The notes below the pieces were generated by a model that was not told the DNA's origin, did not search any database, and was given only the letters and a program-made list of their open reading frames with translations. Positions 18,130 to 25,206 of a stretch of DNA of 64,000 nt are shown in pieces. The position numbers and the translations under genes were made by a program. The stretch comes from Lysobacter sp. CFH 32150 (GTDB lineage: Bacteria; Pseudomonadota; Gammaproteobacteria; Xanthomonadales; Xanthomonadaceae): contig NZ_JALDWJ010000008.1 in the NCBI RefSeq assembly GCF_022758295.1, forward strand, positions 1 through 64,000. The letters run 5' to 3'. The number at the start of each line of letters is the position of its first letter. The stretch's first letter is position 1.

Positions 18130-18990
18130 ATGATTCGCAGCATGACCGCCTTCGCCTCCGGCGAGCGCGCCACCGAATGGGGCACGCTCGGTTGCGAGCT
18201 GCGCGCGGTCAACCACCGCTTCCTCGAGATCGGCGTACGCCTGCCGGAAGAGCTGCGTGCACTGGAACCGGCCTTGCGCGAACGGGTGTCGTCGCGCATT
18301 TCGCGCGGCAAACTCGATCTGACCTTCCGACTGCGCCCCTTGGAAGGCGACGATGCGCTGCAATTGAACCCGCGCGTAGTCGGACAATTGTCGGAACTGG
18401 CGCTGGACCTGCAATCGCGCTTCCCGGCCATGCGGATCGAGTTCACCGAATTGCTGCAGTTCCCGGGCGTGCTGCATGCGCAGGCGACCGACCCGGCGGG
18501 GTTGCACGCCGAGGCACTCGCGTTGCTGGAGCAGGTCCTGGGCGAGTTCGTCGCCGCGCGCGAGCGCGAAGGCGGCAAGCTGGCCGCGGTGATTTCAGAG
18601 CGCGTCGACGGCATCGCCCGCATCGCCGCCGACGTGCGCACGCTGATGCCGGTGATCGGCGCCGGCCAGCGGCAGAAACTGCAGGCGCGCCTGGCCGATC
18701 TGCCCACGCCGGCCGATCCGGGCCGGGTCGAGCAGGAGCTGGTGCTGTGGCTGCAGAAGCTCGATGTCGACGAGGAACTCGACCGGCTCGACAGCCATAT
18801 CGTCGAAATCCGCCGCGTGCTGGTGCAGAAGGAACCGGTCGGCCGCCGCCTCGACTTCCTGCTGCAAGAGTTCAACCGCGAGGCCAACACGCTGGGCTCC
18901 AAGTCGGTCGATACCCGCACTTCACAGGCAGCGGTCGAGCTGAAGGTGCTGATCGACCAGGTGCGTGAGCAGATCCAGAACATCGAATAA
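18130..18990 (+). CDS. yicC: YicC family endoribonuclease-like protein
   Basis: 286 residues starting MIRSMTAFASGE, the conserved YicC N-terminus, which decides the start at 18130 over an upstream ATG at 17986 inside rph. The N-terminal YicC-like domain (VNHRFLEIGVRLPEELR) leads to a helical middle and the C-terminal DUF1732 segment GRRLDFLLQEFNREANTLGS. E. coli YicC was reported to degrade small RNAs; the family role is still thin. It is followed by a GNAT gene and gmk on the same strand. Confidence 0.93.
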   Translation: MIRSMTAFASGERATEWGTLGCELRAVNHRFLEIGVRLPEELRALEPALRERVSSRISRGKLDLTFRLRPLEGDDALQLNPRVVGQLSELALDLQSRFPAMRIEFTELLQFPGVLHAQATDPAGLHAEALALLEQVLGEFVAAREREGGKLAAVISERVDGIARIAADVRTLMPVIGAGQRQKLQARLADLPTPADPGRVEQELVLWLQKLDVDEELDRLDSHIVEIRRVLVQKEPVGRRLDFLLQEFNREANTLGSKSVDTRTSQAAVELKVLIDQVREQIQNIE

Positions 18991-19028
18991 ACCAGAATTT
19001 GAATAGCGTGTGCACATCGAGTAACGAC

Positions 19029-19562
19029 GTGGCCGATCCAATCGACATCCACGCCTGCGTGCCCGGCGACGAACAGGCGCTTGCATTGCTGGGGCAGGCG
19101 ACGTTCCTGGAAACCTTCGCCGGCATCCTCGCTGGCGGCGACATCCTGGCGCACTGCTTGGTGCAGCATGCGCCTGACATCTATCGCCAATGGCTGGTGG
19201 ATGAGCATTACCGCTTATGGATCGCGAACGTGCGCCAGGCGCCCGTGGGTTATCTGGCACTGACGCCACCGGCGCTGCCAATCGCCGATCCGCGCGACGA
19301 CGATCTCGAGGTCAAACGGATCTACTTGCTGCACCGTTTCCACGGCGCCGGCATCGGCCGCCGACTAATGGATGCGGCGATCGCGCATGCGCGGCAGCGC
19401 GGTTGCCGACGCCTGTTGCTGGGCGTGTACGCAGGTAATCGCGATGCGATCGCGTTCTACGAGCGGATGGGTTATCGCCACGTGGGCGAGCGTCGCTTCC
19501 GCGTCGGCGGCAACGAGTACGATGACGTCGTACTCGCACTCGACTTGCAAGGGGCCGCATGA
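19029..19562 (+). CDS. GNAT family N-acetyltransferase
   Basis: 177 residues from the GTG at 19029; a TTG at 18999 and a GTG at 19008 are in frame and none has a strong ribosome site, so the start is a guess based on where the GNAT fold begins. Acetyl-CoA binding is shown by VKRIYLLHRFHGAGIGRRLM, matching the V-x-L-x-V/hxxhQGxGxG/A pattern with R/Q-x-x-G-I-G. NRDAIAFYERMGYRHVGERRF is the typical C-terminal part. The substrate is unknown. The stop overlaps the gmk ATG (ATGA), so the two are co-translated. Confidence 0.85.
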   Translation: MADPIDIHACVPGDEQALALLGQATFLETFAGILAGGDILAHCLVQHAPDIYRQWLVDEHYRLWIANVRQAPVGYLALTPPALPIADPRDDDLEVKRIYLLHRFHGAGIGRRLMDAAIAHARQRGCRRLLLGVYAGNRDAIAFYERMGYRHVGERRFRVGGNEYDDVVLALDLQGAA

Positions 19563-20176
19563 GGGGCACGCTCTACATCGTCGCCGCACCCTCGGGCGCG
19601 GGGAAATCAAGCATCGTCAACGCCTGTCTGGCGCGCGATCCGAACATCTGCCTGTCGATCTCGTTCACTTCGCGCGCGCCGCGCCCGGGTGAGCGCCACG
19701 CCGAGCACTACCACTTCGTCAGTGCCGACGAATTCCAGCGCATGGTCGCGGCCGGCGACTTCTTCGAGCACGCGCTGGTGCACGGCGACTGGAAGGGCAC
19801 CGCGCGCCAGTCGGTCGAACCGCAGCTCGCGCAGGGCAAAGACGTACTGCTGGAGATCGACTGGCAGGGTGCGCGACAGGTGCGGGGGCAGGTGCCCGAT
19901 GCGGTCAGCGTATTCATCCTGCCGCCGTCGCGGCAGGCGCTCGAGCAACGCATGCGCGCGCGTGGGCAGGACAGCGAAGAGGTGATCGGACGCCGGCTGG
20001 CCGCCGCGCGCGAGGAAATGTCGCATTACGGCGAGTTCGACTATGTGATCGTCAACGAGCACTTCGACACCGCCGTCGACGAGATGTGCGCGATCTTCAC
20101 CGCCAGCCGCCTGCGCCGCGACCACCAGGTGGCCCGGCATTCCCGCCTGATCACCGCGCTGCTGGCCGACGATTAG
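19559..20176 (+). CDS. gmk: Guanylate kinase
   Basis: Phosphorylates GMP to GDP with ATP. 205 residues. The P-loop APSGAGKSSIVN is at 10-21, the GMP-binding SFTSRAPRPGERHAEHYHF at about 36-54, and LLEIDWQGARQVR at about 97-109. The order gmk-rpoZ-spoT is conserved in gammaproteobacteria. It is separated from rpoZ by a palindromic repeat pair and a C-rich tract. Confidence 0.96.
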   Translation: MRGTLYIVAAPSGAGKSSIVNACLARDPNICLSISFTSRAPRPGERHAEHYHFVSADEFQRMVAAGDFFEHALVHGDWKGTARQSVEPQLAQGKDVLLEIDWQGARQVRGQVPDAVSVFILPPSRQALEQRMRARGQDSEEVIGRRLAAAREEMSHYGEFDYVIVNEHFDTAVDEMCAIFTASRLRRDHQVARHSRLITALLADD

Positions 20177-20181
20177 CCTTC

Positions 20182-20250
20182 GTAGGAGCGGCTTACAGCC
20201 GCGAGCTCTTCGTCGCACGGGTAAAGCTCGCGGCTGTAAGCCGCTCCTAC
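20182..20250. repeat. REP-type inverted pair (GTAGGAGCGGCTT family)
   Basis: A 26-bp sequence beginning GTAGGAGCGGCTTACAGCCG (20182-20207) is repeated perfectly in inverted orientation at 20225-20250, with a 17-base loop. Each arm is itself palindromic (GCGGCTTACAGCCGC). This is the common intergenic palindrome family of xanthomonads and pseudomonads. A further half copy, GCTCCTAC, lies at 20291-20298. Confidence 0.9.
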
Positions 20251-20290
20251 CCCCCCCCCGGCCCCGGCCCCCCCCCCCGCCCTCACCCCC
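20250..20290. repeat. C-rich low-complexity tract
   Basis: Nearly pure C, including runs of 9 and 12, interrupted by two GG pairs and ending GCCCTCACCCCC. It lies between a full and a partial REP unit, so it probably came from slippage or a degraded repeat. The exact run lengths are also prone to sequencing error. Confidence 0.7.
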
Positions 20291-20328
20291 GCTCCTACAG
20301 GGTAAATGGCTGATTTATAAGGCCGGGC

Positions 20329-20358
20329 TTGCTTCACGGCCGGCCGGGCGGCTACAAT
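20329..20358 (+). promoter_or_regulatory. Probable rpoZ promoter
   Basis: TTGCTT (20329-20334), an 18-bp spacer and TACAAT (20353-20358). The -10 box matches five of six consensus bases; the -35 is weak. Confidence 0.55.
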
Positions 20359-20408
20359 CCGCGCCCCCTCTGTATTGAATCGGACGGCCCAGCGCCGCCG
20401 GGAGCCCC

Positions 20409-20708
20409 ATGGCCCGCATTACCGTCGAAGATTGCCTGGAAGTGGTCGACAACCGCTTCGAACTCGTGATGATGGCCGCCAAGCGCGCGCGCCAGCTCGC
20501 CAATGGCGTCGAACCCAAGATCGACAACAGCGAGAACGCCGACAAGCCGACCGTGCTTGCCCTGCGCGAAATCGCCGCACGCCAGATCACCCAGGACTAC
20601 ATCGACGCGGTCGACAAGTCCGAGCGCGAGCGCAAGGAGCGCGAAGCCCTCGAATGGGCCGCCGCCGAAGTGGTCGCCGACGACGACATGTCCAAGGGCG
20701 ACGACTGA
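20409..20708 (+). CDS. rpoZ: RNA polymerase omega subunit
   Basis: 99 residues. It begins [20 protein letters not shown], the conserved omega start, followed by KRARQLANG and [11 protein letters not shown]. It helps assemble RNA polymerase and forms one of the ppGpp-binding sites. It lies before spoT as usual, but a strong terminator separates the two, so spoT needs either read-through or its own promoter. Confidence 0.97.
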   Translation: MARITVEDCLEVVDNRFELVMMAAKRARQLANGVEPKIDNSENADKPTVLALREIAARQITQDYIDAVDKSERERKEREALEWAAAEVVADDDMSKGDD

Positions 20709-20738
20709 TCGCGACGCTGCAACAACCAGCTTCCAGAA

Positions 20739-20770
20739 CGGCCCCGCTTCGGCGGGGCCGTTTGTTTTTG
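20739..20770 (+). terminator. Rho-independent terminator after rpoZ
   Basis: A perfect 10-bp stem ACGGCCCCGC / GCGGGGCCGT closed by TTCG is followed by TTGTTTTT. Confidence 0.92.
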
Positions 20771-20780
20771 GCCCGCGCAT

Positions 20781-20809
20781 TGCACCCCGTAGCCGCGGCC
20801 CGTAGATTC
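20781..20809 (+). promoter_or_regulatory. Possible spoT promoter
   Basis: TTGCAC (20781-20786), a 17-bp spacer and TAGATT (20804-20809). The -10 ends five bases before the annotated ATG at 20815, so a transcript from it would start at or near that ATG and be leaderless. Moderate match only. Confidence 0.4.
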
Positions 20810-20814
20810 CAGTC

Positions 20815-22986
20815 ATGAGTCCCAGCGAACAAGCACAGGCCACGATCCCGTCCGACGAGACGGTGCCGGACTATGTCTGCGCGCTGGAGAAGGCCGCCCA
20901 CTACCTGCCACCGGACCAGATACGGCAGCTGCGTTATGCCTGGACCGTCGGCGCCGCGGCCCACGTCGGCCAGACCCGTAAATCCGGCGAGCCCTACATC
21001 ACCCACCCGATGGCGGTGGCGACGGTGCTCGCCGAACAACGGCTCGATGTCGAAACCCTGATCGCGGCGATCCTGCACGACACCATCGAGGACACTCCGC
21101 TCACTCGGGCGACGATCGCCAGCGAGTTCGGCGAGACCGTGGCCGAATTGGTCGATGGCGTCACCAAGTTGGACAAACTGCAGTTTCAGGATCGCCAGGA
21201 GGCCGCCGCCGAAAGCTTCCGCAAGATGCTGTTGGCGATGGCGCGCGACCTGCGCGTGATCCTGATCAAGCTCGCCGACCGCCTGCACAACATGCGTACG
21301 CTCGGCGCGCAGAGCTCGGACGCGCAACGCCGGATCGCCCGCGAAACCTTGGATGTCTACGCGCCCATCGCGCAACGCCTCGGCATGAACCTGATCAAGG
21401 CCGAGCTGCAGGATCTCGGCTTCCGCGCGCTGCACCCGTGGCGGCACTCTGTGATCGAAAAGCGCATCCGCACCCAGCCGGTGGTGCGGCGCGAGGCCAT
21501 GGTCAAGATCGAAGCGCAGTTGGCGCAGCGGCTGACCAAGGAAGGGCTCGCGTATCGCCTGGTCGGGCGGATCAAGTCGCCGTGGAGCATCTACAACAAG
21601 ATGCGCATCGAGCAGAAAAGCCTCGACCAGGTGATGGATGTATTCGGCTTCCGCGTGGTCGTGCCTTCCGTCCCGGAGTGCTATCACGCGCTCGGCGTCG
21701 TGCATGCGGTGTTCAAGCCGCTCGACGGCCGCTTCCGCGATTTCATCGCGATCCCGAAGGCGAACGGCTACCAGTCGCTGCACACGGTGCTGTTCGGTCC
21801 GTACGGTTCGCCGATCGAGGTGCAGATCCGCACCGAGGAAATGGACCTGATCGCCGAACGCGGCATCGCCGCGCACTGGTCGTACAAGCATGGTGGGGAC
21901 CTGCCCAACAGCGCGCAGAACCGCGCGCATGCCTGGATCGCCAACCTGGTCGAATCGCAGCGGGCCACCGGCTCGTCGCTCGAATTCCTCGAGAACGTGA
22001 AGGTCGACCTGTTTCCGGACGAGGTCTACCTGTTCACGCCCAAGGGCGCGATCCTGGCATTGCCGCGCAATGCCACGGTGCTCGACTTCGCTTATGCGGT
22101 GCATACCGACGTCGGCAACCACGCGGTCTCGGCGCGCGTCGACAAGAAGCTCGTGCCGCTGCGGACCAAGCTGGTCAGCGGCCAGACCGTCGAGATCATC
22201 ACCGCCAAGTCGTCGTCGCCGAAACCGCAGTGGTTGGAGTTCGTGGTCTCCGGCAAGGCACGCACCGCGATCCGCCACCAGCTCAAGCATCTCGAGCACG
22301 AGGACGCGGTGCAGCTCGGCCACCGCATGCTCGACCGCGCGCTCGAGAACCTCGACACCTCGCTCGACCGCTTGCCGCAGGCGCGTCTCGACGCGTACCT
22401 TGGCGAGCACCGTTATCCACGCCTCGAAGCGCTGCTGGCCGATATTGCGCTCGGCAACCGCATGCCGAACCAGGTCGCGCAGGTGCTGGCGCGGCAGGTT
22501 CCCGACACGCCGGACCTGCTCGATGCCGCGCGTGCGCTGCAGGTCGAGGACAAGATCCTGATCACCGGCAGCGAACGCGGCGTGATCAGTTTCGCCAACT
22601 GCTGCCTGCCGATCCCGGGCGACGAGATCATGGGCTACCACACCGCTGGCCGCGGCATCGTCGTGCACCGCCTGGATTGCCCCAATGTCGCCGAGTACCG
22701 CAAATCGCCGGAGCGCTGGGTGCCGATCGGCTGGGATCGCGAAGTGCACGGCGATTACCGCACCGGGTTGCGCATCGACACCGAGAACAAACCGGGCACG
22801 CTGGCCCAGGTCGCGGCCGCGGTGGCAGCGAGCAATTCCAACATCGACTCGGTGGAATACGTCGACCGCGACGTGCACTTGTCGACTATGCGTTTCATCA
22901 TCGAAGTGCGCCACCGCAAGCATCTGGCCGAGGTGATCCGGCGCGTGCGGCGGCTGGCGGTGGTGCACGGGGTCCAGCGCTTGTGA
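20815..22986 (+). CDS. spoT: Bifunctional (p)ppGpp synthetase/hydrolase
   Basis: 723 residues. The HD hydrolase domain has H88-D89 (LHDTIED) and KLADRLHNM. The synthetase domain has FGFRVVVPS, RFRD (306-309) and ANGYQSLHT; the basic Rx[K/R]D form marks bifunctional enzymes, where RelA-only enzymes have ExDD. A TGS domain (about 400-460), a zinc-finger-like SFANCCLPIPGDEIMGY region and a C-terminal ACT domain (about 650-720) follow. It sets ppGpp levels for the stringent response. It follows rpoZ after a terminator and precedes ridA. Confidence 0.96.
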   Translation: MSPSEQAQATIPSDETVPDYVCALEKAAHYLPPDQIRQLRYAWTVGAAAHVGQTRKSGEPYITHPMAVATVLAEQRLDVETLIAAILHDTIEDTPLTRATIASEFGETVAELVDGVTKLDKLQFQDRQEAAAESFRKMLLAMARDLRVILIKLADRLHNMRTLGAQSSDAQRRIARETLDVYAPIAQRLGMNLIKAELQDLGFRALHPWRHSVIEKRIRTQPVVRREAMVKIEAQLAQRLTKEGLAYRLVGRIKSPWSIYNKMRIEQKSLDQVMDVFGFRVVVPSVPECYHALGVVHAVFKPLDGRFRDFIAIPKANGYQSLHTVLFGPYGSPIEVQIRTEEMDLIAERGIAAHWSYKHGGDLPNSAQNRAHAWIANLVESQRATGSSLEFLENVKVDLFPDEVYLFTPKGAILALPRNATVLDFAYAVHTDVGNHAVSARVDKKLVPLRTKLVSGQTVEIITAKSSSPKPQWLEFVVSGKARTAIRHQLKHLEHEDAVQLGHRMLDRALENLDTSLDRLPQARLDAYLGEHRYPRLEALLADIALGNRMPNQVAQVLARQVPDTPDLLDAARALQVEDKILITGSERGVISFANCCLPIPGDEIMGYHTAGRGIVVHRLDCPNVAEYRKSPERWVPIGWDREVHGDYRTGLRIDTENKPGTLAQVAAAVAASNSNIDSVEYVDRDVHLSTMRFIIEVRHRKHLAEVIRRVRRLAVVHGVQRL

Positions 22987-23042
22987 CCAATCGCTGTGCA
23001 ACGCTCCGTTAAACTGCATCGTCACTCTCCCGGAGTCACCCC

Positions 23043-23426
23043 ATGTCCCGCCATATCATCCACACCGACCAGGCGCCTGCTGCCATCGGCCCGTACTCGC
23101 AGGGCGTTCGCGTCGGCAACACCGTCTGGTTTTCCGGCCAGATTCCGCTCGATCCCGCTACGGGGCTGCTGGTCGAGGGCGATATCTCCGCGCAGGCGCG
23201 TCGTGCCATCGACAACCTCAAGGCCGTGTGCGAAGCCGCGGGCGGTTCGCTCGACCGCATCGTCAAGCTCAGCCTGTTCCTGACCGATCTCGGCGATTTT
23301 GCCGCCGTTAACGCGGTGATGGGCGAATATTTCCAGGCTCCGTTCCCGGCGCGTTCGACGGTCCAGGTCGCGGGATTGCCGCGCGGCTCGGCGTTCGAGA
23401 TCGAAGCGGTGATGGTGCTCGACTGA
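23043..23426 (+). CDS. ridA: RidA family reactive intermediate deaminase
   Basis: 127 residues. It hydrolyses enamine/imine intermediates made by PLP enzymes. The conserved core is present: AIGPYSQGVRVGNTVWFSGQ, FLTDLGDFAAVN, and the C-terminal PARSTVQVAGLPRGSAFEIE, with the key arginine in PARSTV. A GGAG ribosome site at 23032-23035 supports the ATG. It follows spoT by 56 bases, an order also seen in other gammaproteobacteria. Confidence 0.95.
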   Translation: MSRHIIHTDQAPAAIGPYSQGVRVGNTVWFSGQIPLDPATGLLVEGDISAQARRAIDNLKAVCEAAGGSLDRIVKLSLFLTDLGDFAAVNAVMGEYFQAPFPARSTVQVAGLPRGSAFEIEAVMVLD

Positions 23427-23452
23427 GCCTCGCTGCAGCACCGAGAGATCCT

Positions 23453-24877
23453 ATGGACATCGCCAGCACCACGCCCGTCAGTGAACTTGCCCCCACGCTG
23501 CAGATGTTGCGCGATGCTTGGTTCGCCAAGCGCCCGGATTACGCACAACGTCGCGCCGACCTGCAACGCCTGCGGGATGCGCTGAAGGCGCGACTGGATG
23601 AGATGGTCGCCGCAGTCAGCGCCGACTTCGGCCATCGCTCGCGCCACGAGAGTTTGCTGGGCGAGGGCATGACGGTGTTCGCCGAGATCGACCACATGCT
23701 CAAGCACCTGCGCCGTTGGATGCGGCCGCAGCGGCGTTCGCCCGGTTGGCGCCTGTGGCCGGCGAAGGCCGAGGTGCGCTATGTGCCGCTCGGCGTGGTC
23801 GGTGTGATCGCGCCATGGAATTACCCGGTGAACCTGGCCTTGGTGCCGCTGGCCACTGCGATCGCCGCCGGTAACCACGTTTACCTGAAACCGTCGGAGC
23901 ACACGCCGCGCACCAGTGAGTTCCTGCGTTCGTTGCTTGCCGACGTGTTCCCGGCTGACCGTGTCGCAGTGGCCATCGGCGGTGCCGAGGTGGGTGGCGC
24001 GTTTGCGGCGTTGCCGTTCGACCACCTCCTGTTCACGGGTTCCACTGCGGTAGGCCGCAAGGTGATGGCCGCTGCGGCGCAGAACCTGACGCCGGTGACG
24101 CTGGAGCTGGGTGGAAAATCGCCGGCGGTGATCGGCGTTGATGTCGCGCTTTCGCAAGTGATCGGGCGCCTCACCACCGGCAAGTTCTACAACGCCGGCC
24201 AGACCTGCATCGCACCCGACTACGTGCTGGTGCCGCATTCGCGCCGCGATGAGTTGGTGCAGGCCTTGCGCGATGAAATTGCGCAGCGTTACCCGCAGCT
24301 CGATGGCAGCACCGACTACACCCGCGTCATCAACGAAGGCCAATACCGCCGCCTGCGTGGCTATCTCGACGATGCGCGCGCGCTCGGGCTCGAAGTGATC
24401 GAACTGGCGCCTGTCAGGGACGCCGCGCGCGCCGAAGCCGAACGGTTGCTGCCGCCGACGCTGGTGCTCGAGCCAGGCGACGATGCCGCGATCATGCGCG
24501 ACGAGATCTTCGGCCCGATCCTGCCGATCAAGAGCTATCGCACGCCGGACGAAGCCATCGCCTACATCAATGCCCACGACCGGCCGCTGGCGCTGTACGT
24601 CTTCAGCAAGGACAAGGGCGAAACCGACAAGCTGCTGTCGAACGTGGTCGCCGGTGGGGTCTGCGTCAACGAAACATTGCTCCACTACGCCTGCAGCGAC
24701 CTGCCGTTCGGCGGTGTCGGCGCCAGCGGCATGGGCCACTACCACGGGCACGAAGGCTTCCTCACTTTCAGCAAGGCGATGCCGGTGCTGCGCCAGCGAG
24801 GCATGCCACTGAGCGACAAGCTCAAGCCGCCGTACACGGGCCTGGCCGATGCGGTGGTGAAGCTGCTGGTGCGATAA
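23453..24877 (+). CDS. Coniferyl-aldehyde dehydrogenase-type aldehyde dehydrogenase
   Basis: 474 residues, NAD(P)-dependent aldehyde dehydrogenase fold. Catalytic E218 is in LELGGKSP and C252 in GQTCIAPDY; the Rossmann motif FTGSTAVGRKV is at 194-204 and PWNYPVNLAL at 121-130. Overall resemblance is to the CalB-like, class 3-like group that oxidises aromatic and long-chain aldehydes. Hydrophobic C-terminal residues (GLADAVVKLL) could bring it to membranes. Its downstream flank was entered by the repeat element before recG. Confidence 0.92.
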   Translation: MDIASTTPVSELAPTLQMLRDAWFAKRPDYAQRRADLQRLRDALKARLDEMVAAVSADFGHRSRHESLLGEGMTVFAEIDHMLKHLRRWMRPQRRSPGWRLWPAKAEVRYVPLGVVGVIAPWNYPVNLALVPLATAIAAGNHVYLKPSEHTPRTSEFLRSLLADVFPADRVAVAIGGAEVGGAFAALPFDHLLFTGSTAVGRKVMAAAAQNLTPVTLELGGKSPAVIGVDVALSQVIGRLTTGKFYNAGQTCIAPDYVLVPHSRRDELVQALRDEIAQRYPQLDGSTDYTRVINEGQYRRLRGYLDDARALGLEVIELAPVRDAARAEAERLLPPTLVLEPGDDAAIMRDEIFGPILPIKSYRTPDEAIAYINAHDRPLALYVFSKDKGETDKLLSNVVAGGVCVNETLLHYACSDLPFGGVGASGMGHYHGHEGFLTFSKAMPVLRQRGMPLSDKLKPPYTGLADAVVKLLVR

Positions 24878-24933
24878 ATCCGCGTCGAAAAGCTGGCGCC
24901 GGGGTTTTTGTTTGCGCGCAATCCCGGCATGCT

Positions 24934-25202
24934 TAGGGCCTGCTAACACATATGGAATGGGTCGCGTTGCTTCTCAATGGCCGCCAGGTGGTGTTGCGCC
25001 GCGCAGCGCCTTGCTGCCTGCAAGGTCAAGCGGCGCGGCGCCGCATGGCGGCCATTGAGAAGCAACCCGAAGGGCCAGGCCTGAGGCCGCGCGATGCCGC
25101 GTCATCGCTCGGTTGCGTATCGACATACGCGCCCTCGCTCTTCCTTGCCTCGCACGCCCTCAGGCCCGGCGCGACCCATTCCATATGTGTTAGCAGGCCC
25201 TA
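24934..25202. mobile_element. MITE-like element of nested inverted repeats (269 bp)
   Basis: The termini are a perfect 33-bp inverted repeat starting TAGGGCCTGCTAACACATAT (24934-24966 with 25170-25202). Directly inside is a perfect 20-bp pair TTGCTTCTCAATGGCCGCCA (24967-24986) with 25046-25065. A second arm is made by GGCCTGAGG (25078-25086) and CCTCAGGCC (25158-25166), with a tip hairpin GCGTAT-CGAC-ATACGC (25115-25130). Folded, this gives a stem with two branches. The outermost TA on both sides could be a target duplication. No credible protein is encoded. It fills nearly all of the 329-bp gap between the aldehyde dehydrogenase gene and recG. The rest of the gap (24878-24933) holds nothing I recognise. 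Confidence 0.75.
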
Positions 25203-25206
25203 GTCG

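Noticed and set aside
20587-23025. An 812-residue open frame on the minus strand opposite spoT
   Set aside because: It is a shadow of spoT: high G+C leaves the antisense frame open. The sequence is rich in Arg, Asp, His and Val without any domain, and spoT is unmistakable.
24952-25203. An 83-residue open frame inside the nested repeat element
   Set aside because: Lies wholly within the inverted-repeat structure, has no ribosome site and its codons are set by the palindromes.
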